DNA of 64,000 nt, from contig JAGTXK010000103.1 of NCBI GenBank assembly GCA_019096195.1, positions 248,001 to 312,000 of the forward strand, read 5' to 3'. The notes under the pieces are model-generated. The model did not search any database. It was not told the origin of the DNA and saw nothing but the letters and a program-made list of their open reading frames with translations. This stretch comes from Boletus sp. NGJ (lineage: Eukaryota > Basidiomycota > Agaricomycetes > Boletales > Boletaceae). A program made the translations under genes and the position numbers. Shown here in pieces: positions 48,304-58,869 of this stretch. Position 1 is the first letter of the stretch. Each line of letters starts with the position of its first letter.

Positions 48304-50564
48304 ATGGAATCCTCAGAGTCGATCGCGAGACTCTGTGAGGTGTGCTCAAAACTCAACATACAACGCTTCACACATCCTCTCCATCCCTGCCACGACCCGT
48401 TACCGTGTTCCACACCCCCAATCGAGGGCGCACATGCAGCTTTTTTCCCTCTTGGATCCATAGATGAAATCAAGGGTCGGCGCTTCACTTGCGGCTTTTG
48501 CAATCTCATCGCCGAAAGCCTGGATAAAGAGCCCTCAGACCTCAATGGAGAGTGTTCCGTTCGGGAAACCGAAGAGTTTTGCAACTTCAAGTTGCCGATA
48601 GACGTCAAGGCTCGAGATCCCAGCATGACGCATTTCCATCTCACACAGCTTTCCGTCCTCTACTATCCGCCCATAGAAAATCAATTCCATGGCCCTTCCC
48701 TTCCCTGGGAACTCAAAGCGAAAGCGAGAAGTCCCCATTCAAGCCACTACATTCAGGTTTTCCAGGTTAGCCAAACTAGGTTTCGAACAAGTTGATACTA
48801 AACAGTCGGATCAAGGTGAAGGCCAGATCCTGCGCCGAAGCAGGAGATGGAACTGCAGCCTCCCCGCAAACGGAACAAGAATTCCTTGACACGATCGGCG
48901 GCAGATACGTTTCCACACAAGTGAATGCACAACTCTTACGTGCATGGCTTCACCAATGTGAAAGCGAGCACGGCGAGGCTTGCATGCCTTCGTCGCGACT
49001 TCCGGTGGAGCGAAACAGAGAAACGGCCATTCGATCGACTTTCGTGGTCGACGTGATCCAGTTGTGTCTTGTGGACACTCCTTCGCAATGCCGCTACATC
49101 GCTTTAAGCTACGTCTGGGGTACAGCTCCTGTATTCAGGCATCTGCTAGAGAACACCAGAGATCTTCGAAAGAAGAATTCCTTACACTCCTTCCCTATTC
49201 CCGCCACTATCCGAGATGCCATCACCCTCGTTCGCGCCATCGGAGAGCGCTATATATGGGTAGACTCCCTCTGTATCATCCAAAATGACTTGAAGATACA
49301 GCAAACAGAAATGATGCGGATGGGGTCAATTTATTCGAATGCTCTGTTTACCATAATCGCTGCGGCTGGGGATCATGCAAATAGAGGCCTTCCAGGTGTC
49401 GAAACAGGATCCCGTGAGCAGGTGCAGAAGATCTTGAAGCTTGCTGACTGTGAGCTCCTGTCGGTCATCGATATCCGCAATATGTCAAACGGAATCGACG
49501 ACACGACATGGGCGGAGCGGGCATGGACATTTCAGGAACGAGTGTTATCCAGCAGAGTATTGGTATTCTCGGAGAATCAAGCTTACTGGAGCTGTCGTGC
49601 GGCATCTCACTCAGAAGAGCGAGCTCTCGAACAAGTCCGGGACATCAATCGGCTTCACTTACCATTCCCTCACCGACGCGCCACTGATTCTCTGTCCTGG
49701 GAGCGTCTCCAGCCATCGGAATACTGCAGTACCTACTACGACCTACTCGCCGGTTACCGACAGCGTCGTTTGTCCTATCAGACAGATATGCTGAACGCAT
49801 TTAATGGCGTCTCCGAGATTCTTGGAGCACTTCAAGACGATACATTCCACTGGGGCCTTCCAGAATCACTTTTTTCATACGCGATGACATGGTCTTTCAC
49901 TGGTCCTTATTCACGAAACGGTGTCGAGGTCCCTGTCTTCGATAGCACCGGCTCGAAACAAATTATTTCAATCCCTTCCTGGAGCTGGGCAGCATGGTCA
50001 GGGGCGGACCCGACCCGCTCACCCTTTCTCCATGCTGGGGTTAGCACTCATGTGCGACCTGTGATTCAATTCGACATAGTGGATGGGAATCACCAGTTAG
50101 TCAGGATTAAAGACCAGCCAATGCGTGAGCATCCAGGCGATTTCGCTCCTCCGTTATGGAAGAATGAGCAGCCTCACCAGCTCCACCCTCTCACGCAGCA
50201 TTCCGTCTTGCGGATTGGCCAGTTATACTTCTGGACCAGTCTTGCGAACCTGAAGGCAGTCCGACGCTGGAGCGACCTGGGACCGGGTCAGGTGGAGTAT
50301 GTACCTTTAATTCCTTCTCCCGATCTTCAACCAGACCGTATACCTTTAATTGCTTCTCCCGATTTTCTACTAGACCCAAACGCCATGCGTGAGATCGTAC
50401 ACCAGGACTTCATCGTGGTTGCAGCGCGCGTCCCTGGGCAGTTGATCCTTTTGGCTATTGAGTGGAAAGACGGCGTGGCATACCGAGTGGGAATAGCACA
50501 TGTCAGTAAAGTGGAGTGGCTTTGGGTGAAGAACAAGGAGTGGCGGTTGATCACGCTGGGATGA
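48304..50564 (+). CDS. HET-domain protein, HET-3
   Basis: Two exons (48304-48765 and 48816-50564) give about 736 residues. The start MESSESIARLCEVC is the only in-frame ATG compatible with the conserved N-terminus. Paired cysteines (CEVC, CGFCNLIAE) precede the HET core: YIALSYVWG, IPATIRDAITLVRAIGERY, WVDSLCIIQND, IYSNALFTIIAAAGDHANRG, WAERAWTFQERVLSS. It is continuous where HET-2 breaks. It differs from its sisters by a 39-bp tandem duplication near residue 650 (50302-50340 and 50341-50379), giving a repeated PLI(P/A)SPD unit. It ends EWRLITLG. It is likely an intact non-self-recognition or cell-death regulator. Confidence 0.9.
50302..50379 (+). repeat. 39-bp tandem duplication inside HET-3
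   Basis: Two 39-bp units start TACCTTTAATT at 50302 and 50341. HET-1 and HET-2 have only one unit at this place. The duplication keeps the frame and adds 13 residues. Confidence 0.88.
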
Positions 50565-50888
50565 TTCACAGATCGGTTTGAAGGAGAAGCACCGAGTTCA
50601 CCAACGTCTCGCATCTCAAATGTACAGTAATCCGGCTTGTTTTTCTCTTGTACAATTCCGCTTCGGAACAGTTTAAGTGCGTGGTCAGATGTTTCGGGAG
50701 CTGAATCTCCCTGTGGTGATGGCGCCTTTGGATCGTGCATGCCACTCACGGCCGGTGACCTTGTCCCTGCCGTCTTCAAAGTTAAATTCGATAGATCAGC
50801 TATGTTTTGTGGGAAAAGGAGTTGATTCCTTTCGCCCTTAGTCGAGAATTGGACTGTTATTCGAACCTTCGTACTGTAGCAACTACTC

Positions 50889-51420
50889 TTACTACCAGCT
50901 TGCGGCTTGTCAGACTGCTCGATGTGAAAGTGATGCTCTTCGGCATCGTGATGATCAGTGTACTCAACCTCCGAAGTGACAGTGTATGTGTTTCAACCGA
51001 GTTTACCACCATTGAGCTGGGATGACATGGACAAAAGTATACCACAAGGAAATAGCTGCACAGTGTCTGTGGAAAGTACGTATTAATTCATCTCAAAATG
51101 CTAATTTTTCTCAGAACTGTCCAGGATCAAGTACTGCAAGCCAGGGTACCCTGCAGTCGTCATATTCGAAACGCATTCCGCAGCCAACACCGCGCTTATG
51201 GTATGGTTCACATATGAACAAGGGGTCACGATTACAAAAAAGAGGATGCCCGCTACCTGAAGATGTTGCGCAGCTCTGTTTTGTCAAAAGAAATTTTGAA
51301 TCGTGACGCGCCAGTGTATTTATTGACTGTAACTGGCAGCGACCTGTCAGGTATTGTCGATATACTTTCCGGCATCATCGAGGGCGACACGCACGTTGAC
51401 TGCTGCTTGATCAATATGCG
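50889..51420 (-). pseudogene. Vip1-like RRM protein gene fragment, copy 2
   Basis: This is near-identical in layout to 45789-46330: VTGASRFKISFDKTELRNIF, GKIKYCKPGYPAVVIFETH-like exon, LNGGKLG and SEVEYTDHHDAEEHHFHIEQ to DKPQAG. The C-terminal region is deleted, with the break at 50888 joining directly to the HET-3 flank. The first RRM exon is better preserved here than in copy 1. It is truncated and so a pseudogene. Confidence 0.7.
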
Positions 51421-51479
51421 ACATGGCTGACGATGATGGATGTCGATAGGGGTTGACCGGGACCGCAGGTCCGTGACAA

Positions 51480-52329
51480 ACTGTAATGTACATTCTAGTA
51501 GTACGAGTTCGCGGGCACGAACAGAACTTTGTCTTTGCGCGAGTGGCTGTGACCCGGTACTCTCTTTCTTTCGCTCCTTCGTCAGTTAGCCTACCAGCCG
51601 CGCCCTGACCCCGTTCTTTCTTTTTGCCCACCCACCACACCCTGTGATTCTATCGGGACCTTCAGAGTCCCATCAGAATTGCCTTGCTGGACCCTCGCTG
51701 TCGCGTTCTCCGAGATCACGCGCCCACGACTCGCTGCGTGCAAGGCCTTTCCCGGCCCGCCCACGCAACTGACACTCGGGCCCCCCAGGTTCTCCCAGAT
51801 CGCGGCTGGGAGGCGCTTGGCGCCTTCGCCCACACTCAGTCGGCTTAGTCTCTTTCTCTTCCTCTGCAACTCGGATCACACAACGACGATCAAAGACCTT
51901 TGTCTTTGCATTTTCCACTACATTTCACTCGCCATAAATACAGCTGCCCCGGACTGCCTTGTATAAGGGAACTGTTTTGTTTACACAATTTTTGCAATCC
52001 GGGCGTGGATACTTCTATCATTGACCACTTTTACCTACTCCGATAAGAGCTCCTCGATCGACTCTCAGTAATATTTGATCCCCTCAACCCCAATGACTCT
52101 ATATAGGCATCGGTGCTCCAGACAGTAACCCTGCCTTTTTTCGTTCAATTTCGCACCCACGGACGGCTTCGACTGGGCGCGACAGTTCGCCGTTGAACGC
52201 ACGAGGCACCACCGCAGCCCAAAGGGCGTTGCCCATCAAAACATCACCCAGCCGAATCTTTGCCTTTGGGAATGAGATGGCGGCTGACAGTCAAACACCA
52301 CAGCTCGCTACTAAGATTCTCGTCATTTT
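51480..52329. other. GC-rich segment before the chitin synthase relic
   Basis: The HET-unit duplication is interrupted at about 51480, where the counterpart at 46376 continues into the transporter flank. The inserted DNA begins TGTAATGTACATTC and is GC-rich to about 51850. It may be the promoter and leader of the chitin synthase relic that follows. Open frames here look non-coding. Confidence 0.45.
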
Positions 52330-53920
52330 ATTCAGCGCCTAGGTCTTCTTTTCTCAATCTACTTTCCATTCTCTCGAGGACCGTATTCGTGCCCTTGATG
52401 CGGAGGAGCAGAAACGAAACCGCCTCCGCGATGCAGAAGCAGAAGCACGTTTGCTCAATAGGCGACCCGTATGTTTTGTATACATCGCCAGGACGCCCCC
52501 CAGACGACTACATGGATCCGTTCAACCAAGCATCTTCCCAGGTGCACGTCCCACTCGTATCCAGTACCTCTCCATCCAATATGCCAGTAGATATTTCTAT
52601 GACGAATATGAGGTTCGCAGATCGTTTCACTCTGACGATTTCGGCAACGGGAGTCAACTGACATTTGATCGGGAAGAGACCAACTCCAACTACGGTTCTG
52701 AGACTTATGCGCCTTCCCGGAACATGTTCTGAACGTGGATGAGGAAGGACTGATCATCAAAGAGGCTCTGGCGGGCGAGATTGTGGAGAATGAGACGACT
52801 GAGGTCGTCTAAGACTCGGATACGTCGGCGCGACGTCGCTGGGTCTTACTGTGCTGGCTTCCAAAATTGTGAAGATATTCGTGAAGCGTGGAGGGAGAAG
52901 CTCGCCCCAACATGATCGTTTGGATCATTGTGCAGTTTTCGGCATCACGATTCTTGGGCTTGTCATCTGTCCGACGGAGTACGTCCTCAGTACATAGGAA
53001 CCTGCATCACATTCCTATACGAACTCGCCGAACAATGTCTACACCATCTTTCGCGGAGGTGCTTGACTCCACGCCAGTCGCGACGATGCACCAGAGTTGT
53101 CAGCATTATTACTGCGAAGCGATCTTGCAGTATGGTGCCAATGGTGGCGTGGATGCTTCCAATTTGTTGTAGGTCGTTTGCGTTATGCTTGCACTCTTTT
53201 TCACCGTTTTGGTAGGTCAGCGCCATTTGCAACGGTGTTTCTGGTTCGGTCAGCCCATGGGTCCAGCTTACCTTGGGGAACACGACGGATTCCAACGCAC
53301 AAATACCACGACTTCCGTGCGAACACCAATGATTCAGGTCCCGACTGGTACTTTGAGAGTATGCCCATCATGCATTGGAACAACCGCGTTGGCTACATAG
53401 TTCCACCCCTCAATAAATATCCAGCATGGCGAACTCCGGGTCGGGGGTTATCTACACGGTCTCATCTACGATTGACAGACTACGTCAACTACGGCCTTGC
53501 TGTCCAGGGACCAAGTGGTGAACAGGCTCCAGGCGCGCAGTTCATGAACAGTACCATCATCAATCTATTGTTCTGGTCAGGACCTCACGAAGGCGATCGA
53601 TAATCTCAGTATTGATGCCGCGACGTTCGCCGCACAAAAGACGTGCCTCTGAAACCTATTCCTCATCGGCATGGTTTACAATCGGAATTCACCCTAGTGT
53701 TTGTTCGCGGATTACATTCTCTTCGCGTTCAAGTTTATCGCGTCAATCTTCCTCTCGTGCGCCAGATGTGAATCATGAGAAGATTGTGATTTGCAAAGTG
53801 CCTTGCTACATGGGCTGGAGCCCTCTCCTGCATGGTGGCCTCTCGGAAGTTGTAACTACGCTTCATTCTCCAAACCTTTTGTCGTTCGCAAACCGAACCA
53901 TCAGAATCTATATTGGATGT
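52330..53920 (+). pseudogene. Chitin synthase 5' part, heavily decayed
   Basis: Across all three plus frames, pieces match the N-terminal half of a large basidiomycete chitin synthase in correct order: LEDRIRALDAEEQKRNRLRD, DYMDPFNQASS, RSFHSDDFGNGSQLTFDREE, SNYGSETYAPSRNMF, EALAGEIVENETTEVV, SARRRWVLLCW, VSALCNG-type sequence, WYFESMPIMHWNNRVGYI, YVNYGLAVQGPSGEQAPGAQ, then HEKIVICKVPCY. This corresponds to the N-terminal cytosolic region, the first membrane helices and the cytochrome-b5-like part. The glycosyltransferase catalytic domain is absent after about 53920. Frames change many times, so this is an old relic. It sits inside an insertion splitting the duplicated HET unit. Confidence 0.78.
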
Positions 53921-53971
53921 AAGTGTAAGAAGGAACAGCTACTCACCTGCCTGAGTGGCCACAGGGAATTT

Positions 53972-54811
53972 TTACTTGTGTTTCGACGGTCCGGCAGTGA
54001 CTGCCGAGGGACCAGTGGTGGACTTGCTCCGAGTCTTCTTCGAAGGGTCGGCAGAAGCTGTAAAACATGGTTAGCAAGTAGCATCATATATGCTGTGTAG
54101 TAGGTGGGTACCTACCAGCATTGTCTTGTGCTTTCCTCTTTCCCTTGGAATGTTTGGTGGCTGATAACCCTGTCAGTGTAAACATATGTAAGGTCTCCAT
54201 GTAAATGGCTTACTCTGTTCATTAATGTCATTCATGAAGCCCAGGTAATGGGCCACCTGATTGGCAATTTTCTGCCAGCCCTTTTTTGGAACCTTCGTGA
54301 CCTTGAAGTCATATTCAGACCACACCGGATCTGATATGTCCTTCTCATGATAGAACATAATCCAATCTGTATTAGGTTATTGGTGTCAGTGTGAAGATCA
54401 ACAGATTTGCTGATACTCGCCTAGGCTGAAAGCATCCTGGCATTCCAGGATCATGTCAGGATGGCTGGCCCTCCACTGACCAGCTACATCATACTCATGC
54501 CTCCCAATGAAGTGTTCAACAACCAAGTACATGTCAAACATGACTGACCGGTAGGTGGGATCATTATGTTTGTTCCTTGCAGTGGTCAGTAGTCCCTCCA
54601 TGATCCCGTCCATGTACATGATGTACCGATGGATGAGTGGGGAGATGTGGGGGACAAGGCGGACCTCCTGAACGACACTCCACCTGATGACCTCCATGAA
54701 AACCTGGTGCCGCCACAAGAAACGAGATAGATGATCTTTATAATGAACCGGCACCAGGATGCCAGGCACACAAATACGGTTTAATTCAGTGTCCTGTACC
54801 TTGACGGTAAT
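53972..54811 (-). CDS. Unknown four-exon gene with basic C-terminal tail
   Basis: Read from 54811, an acceptor (ATAACAG) precedes GFITVKVQDTELNRICVPG, continuing through FLWRHQVFMEVIRWSVVQE, LIHRYIMYMDGIMEGLL, YRSVMFDMYLVVEHFIGRHE and DMILECQDAFSLG. Next exons give DWIMFYHEKDISDPVWSEYD, VPKKGWQKIANQVAHYLGFM, then ATKHSKGKRKAQDNA, and last SADPSKKTRSKSTTGPSAV ending at 53972. All borders are GT-AG. The basic Lys/Ser tail suggests a nuclear or DNA-binding protein, in the style of accessory genes in fungal transposons. I do not recognise the family, and its first exon was not found, so it may be 5' truncated. Confidence 0.5.
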
Positions 54812-55742
54812 GAAACCCTGTTATAATGTTGACGAGACAATGTAGTGAATAAGCATGATGAGCCTAAGCTCTTGGTTGCTTGGGGAAAAGATGGGGAAGT
54901 AGCGATCAGACATTGGATGATGTGGTTGCGAGTGGGTGATCCAGTGATGGTATGTAACAGAACAGTGGCAGGAGTCAGATGCGGACAAAGGATGCGCGGT
55001 CGTCTATTTGCGGCACGCCGTTGTCAAAGTTAATCTGGTAACCAGCCCGGTCTATGAGGCAAGCCATCAATAGACGAATCTAACAAGTTCGAACTGAACT
55101 ATCGGTATGCAGGCTTGGAGTACACGCCCAAGTCAAGGTAATGTCTGGTGGATGTCAAAATTCGTTTATGTTGGACTTACATCAGCGAGTGGTGTGGCTG
55201 AGGATTTCCATCAATTGTTTGGTGAGTGACGTGCTAAACATGATTATTATGATGTGCTGCATGTAATTTATTTGTCCATTGTATTGTTAGTTGGCTCTCG
55301 AGGGTTCAGACATTCCATTTATGTTTCAAGCCAGCTGTGTTGACAACCCCAACCCAACCATCCACTGAATATCCAGCAGGCATCCAGTGAACATCCATGT
55401 TTTTACATAGTTTTGGTGCAATATAAATAGATCTTACATTCACTCAAATAGCACAATGAGCACAGTAGGCTTAACATAACAGATTGAATTATTAGAATAT
55501 CCAGTACATTGAAACATAATAACATAAATAAGCGGGTAGAGACAAGGCTCAGGCACACTTTTGAGTGCTGTGAGCAAGTAAGGTGGCTTGCATCAGCAAA
55601 AAAAGATTCTACAACCTCGCATTCTGTAGTCAATGTAGTCACTGTAGTAGCAGTAGTCTTCCTACTTGATTATAGCACAAAATATTGTATTGAAAACTAG
55701 AAACAAGTCTACTGTCATGTTACCCACACTACATAGGAAGGG
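54812..55742. other. Spacer with a 50-bp relic of the transporter flank
   Basis: The region 55088-55136 matches 46382-46430 (shared AACAAGTTCGAACTGAACTA), showing that the HET-unit duplication resumed after the 51480-55087 insertion. Near 55355-55400 there is a short run of ATCCA(C/G)TGAA-type repeats. Nothing else was seen. Confidence 0.55.
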
Positions 55743-58218
55743 TTACACTTTTCCGGTGTGCTCGTACTCATGAATGGCATTCATAAATGCCTGTTGAGGG
55801 ACTGCAGTCATTTTTGGAGGCGCTGCATCTGTCTCGACATTGGCATGGACACTAGATTATAAAAACATGATTTTGATTGAGTTGCAAGCTGTGGATGACA
55901 AGATGACACATACCAGCCATTGTTATAAACCTGCTCCATCAGTTCTGGGACTAGATCATACTTGGCTAAAGCATCCACAAAGTCATTGAGAGACTGGAAG
56001 TGAGCAGTGAAGATACTAGTATATTCATATTCCTTAAATGGAATTGGTTCGTGCGACCCAGTTGCCCACTCATCAATAGTGCACTGTAACTGAATGCAAG
56101 AAGTTAGTCATTTTGTGGTCCATGACACAACACCGCATCCCTACCGCTGTGAGTGTGAGTGCAAAAGCAGAAGTTGGAAAAGGCTTGTAGTACTTGGCCC
56201 ACTTGATCCCATTGTTGGACTTGCTCTTGAACAGAACTTCATTGATTAGTTGTTGTATTCTTTTATTCTGGTATATGCCATCATGTTGATCAAGCGTCAG
56301 ACCACATGTCTTCTCAATGAGATGTACATTAAGTAATTGTCAGTGTGAGGGAAGGACTACTTACACAGTAGATGAATGACAAGTTCTTCTTAAGTTCTAC
56401 AACAAGGTTGTGATTCTGTTGCTGCACTGCCTTGACTGTGCTTGTTTCGAAGCCAAATATCGTAGCAACAATCATTCGAGCCTTGGACTTGAATTGACCG
56501 CGTAAATGGGCGCTCCGTGCCATGATCTGTTCTCCAAGTCAATATTAGCGAGAATACAAGAACATAACATACCAGCTTCAATACAGTGATGTCGTGAGCC
56601 AGGTTTGAGTCATGGTGCTGATGAGCTATTTCCCATGCTGCTTTGGCCCATTCAACTTCCTGGGTTGCAGTCGGAAATGGAGTCTCAGTGAGTAAAATAG
56701 CACAATAGACCTTGATGGCAGTCATCGAGAACTTGGCGTGTAGCCAAGTCATAATCGCCTGCCTTTGGTCAGCCCTTACTCTCACTTCCAGTAGTGGCTG
56801 GCTGCATGACAATATTCATCCATGATCAAGTTCCAAACCATTCCGGTTCCATCACTTCCAAACCTGGAAGTGCCATCCCGGAACCACTGGTTCCGAAGGT
56901 GCTTCCGATATTTTCCCATGCCCTTCTGCAGGTTCTGAGACTATCATCCCAAAGCAGTTCCGGAACTGCTTCCGGAACTTTCCCGCACTCATTCCGAACT
57001 CGGAATGAGCTTTTATTACGGTTAGACTTTCATCATTTCTTAGCTGATACTTACATATATTACATGCTTCTTTCGGACCCGTTCACACAATGTTACACAT
57101 AACATAATACGAGTATACCTTCACCCATAGTATATATAGTCTTCACTCACTGACACACACCTCAGCCGTTTCCACCATCTTAGGCAGTGGCTGAGGTGAG
57201 TCTCTTTTTACTTATCATTTACCTGTAGCTAATGTACTGTAGTCTTGGGCATTCCTGCCCTTTTCTAGGTGAATAATCCAGTCGTTTCTGCCCTCTTAGG
57301 CAGCGGCTGAGTCTTGGGCATTCCTACCCTTTTCTAGATTCTGTCACTGCAGACCCAGAGCAGGAAGCTTCAGGGCAGGCATATTGACATCCATAGACTC
57401 ATCTTTGACAGGCCCATGGATCTTTACCTCCTCAACCTGCTGATGCTCCATGTCAGACAGTGCCTCATCTGTCTCATCATTGTCCTCCAAGTCTGAATCA
57501 TACCATAGTGTGTGCCGGGCATGCTTCTTGGAGACCAATTCATCCGAATCATAGCCCTTAGTAATAGTAGTAGTCTTGTCACTAATGGCATCATCTTCGT
57601 TGTAGCACATCTCTTGGCCATTGAGATGTACAAACCTAACAGGTAGATCATAGTGAGCACACACCGCCTTGAAAGATAGATGACAAACCTTCATTCAATT
57701 TCCTGTTTAGGCAAAGGTGTTGCCTCATGTTCATGAACTCTTTTTCGGCTTGTGATGATCCCCTGAGGAGTGATCAATGTCTCGGTACGTGTGAGGGCAC
57801 GGACTCAGGGAGGGTGGTTTTCCTGTACACATTGTGTCTTAGGATTAGATTCAATGTAGTAAATGTAATACTCTGTACCAGTGGCATTCCACTTGAAACT
57901 GGTGGAACAGTGCTGCTTCACACAACTAAAGGGGATGCAAGCACCATGAGCAAGTTTGTGGTCTTGCGCCCTTCCACAGGTCTAGAAGTAAACTAAAAAA
58001 TATTTTCATGAGCCCCAACCAACCAAAGAACAAGAAAAAAATACCCCTGAATCAATTATGATAGTGGGATCACCAGTGCTGGTGAAGTGGTCTTCATGTT
58101 CAAGTTGGGCTTCTGACCTGCATGTGACTTGCTCAGCAGCCTTGGTAGCTTGTACGTGCTTTTATGTAAGATCCTTGTGCTGTTTGGCTGTTGCTTTGGC
58201 TTTCTTCTGCAAGGCCAT
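55743..58218 (-). pseudogene. DUF6532 accessory gene of a Plavaka-type element, interrupted by a solo LTR
   Basis: The minus strand, from MALQKKAKATAKQ (58218) to HEYEHTGKV (stop 55743), carries a multi-exon gene. N-terminal exons are charged and low in complexity (RPVEGRKTTNLLMVLAS; SDLEDNDETDEALSDMEH). The C-terminal half matches the fungal DUF6532 family: EWAKAAWEIAHQHH, ARSAHLRGQFKSKARMIVA, NNGIKWAKYYKPFPTSAFAL, TIDEWATGSHEPIPFKEYEY. The gene has an early in-frame stop near 58170, a frame shift near 56725, and a solo LTR at 56807-57346. It diverges from the Plavaka transposase at 58870, the same head-to-head plan as in element 1. DUF6532 function is unknown. Confidence 0.65.
56807..57346. 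mobile_element. Solo LTR with 5-bp target duplication
   Basis: This 540-bp LTR begins TGACA and ends TGTCA, an inverted pair, and is flanked by CTGCA on both sides (56802-56806 and 57347-57351). It contains a TATA-like box near 57131 and short internal repeats (TTCCGGAACTGCTTCCGGAA region; GTCTTGGGCATTCCT twice). It is probably of the Ty3/Gypsy type. A fossil: no internal element remains. It sits inside the DUF6532 gene. Confidence 0.85.
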
Positions 58219-58490
58219 TTTTTCCTATTCATGATTCGCTACAATGGCAGGGAATCTTGAGAAATTTTACCAAGAACAGGGTGACTACATACCAAACATT
58301 GCTTGCACCTTCTCACTGGGACGACAAACACAGCCCCCCATGCCAGAGTGAGTGGTCTCTGCTGTCTCGGAATGGGGAATATTGTCCAGCACTTTGGGCA
58401 TTGTTAGTCGTATTCTGAGTGGAAAGGTTGGGGAAGAAATGCGTACTCAATCTTGTGCATTAAATACTCTGGTAGACGAAGGGTTGGGCC

Positions 58491-58655
58491 ACTGTGTCGT
58501 GGTGATCAACAAACTCAACGCGTAATGTGGATAACGTGGATGCCAATGGGATGAAAGAAAAGATGTGAAGGGTCAGACTACTGTGTCACAGTGATCAACA
58601 CACTTGACATGCATCGAAACAATGTGGTTGATGTGGATGCCAGTGGGTGAAAAAA
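58491..58655 (+). repeat. Two direct repeats in the divergent promoter region
   Basis: Two related units contain ACTGTGTC(G/A)(T/C)(G/A)GTGATCAACA and end GTGGATGCCA(A/G)TGGG. They lie between the divergent DUF6532 and transposase genes, a place for shared regulatory or transposase-binding sites. Confidence 0.6.
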
Positions 58656-58691
58656 AAATGTAAGCTTTTACGAAACATTGGAATGACACCA

Positions 58692-58752
58692 TGAAATGGA
58701 GCCATGGTACAGAGCCGGCATAGAATGGAGCTGGCATAGAATGGAGCCAGAT
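58692..58752 (+). repeat. Short minisatellite
   Basis: Units of about 15 bp of the type GGCATAGAATGGAGC are repeated with changes, just upstream of the transposase relic. Confidence 0.6.
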
Positions 58753-58869
58753 GGCTGTCACCACTTCAATTTATCCACCAGCTGGAGAACATAATGCTCT
58801 TCTGCAGCATACCCTCTATTCTTTTCCTTGTCTCTGTTATGCCTCACTGTGTTCCCATCCATCAGCGTC

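Noticed and set aside
51679-51966. GC-rich ORFs on both strands
   Set aside because: Composition alone explains them; no motif and no splice support.
58491-58752. Possible CRISPR-like array
   Set aside because: Too few, imperfect repeats with no regular spacers, in a eukaryotic genome.
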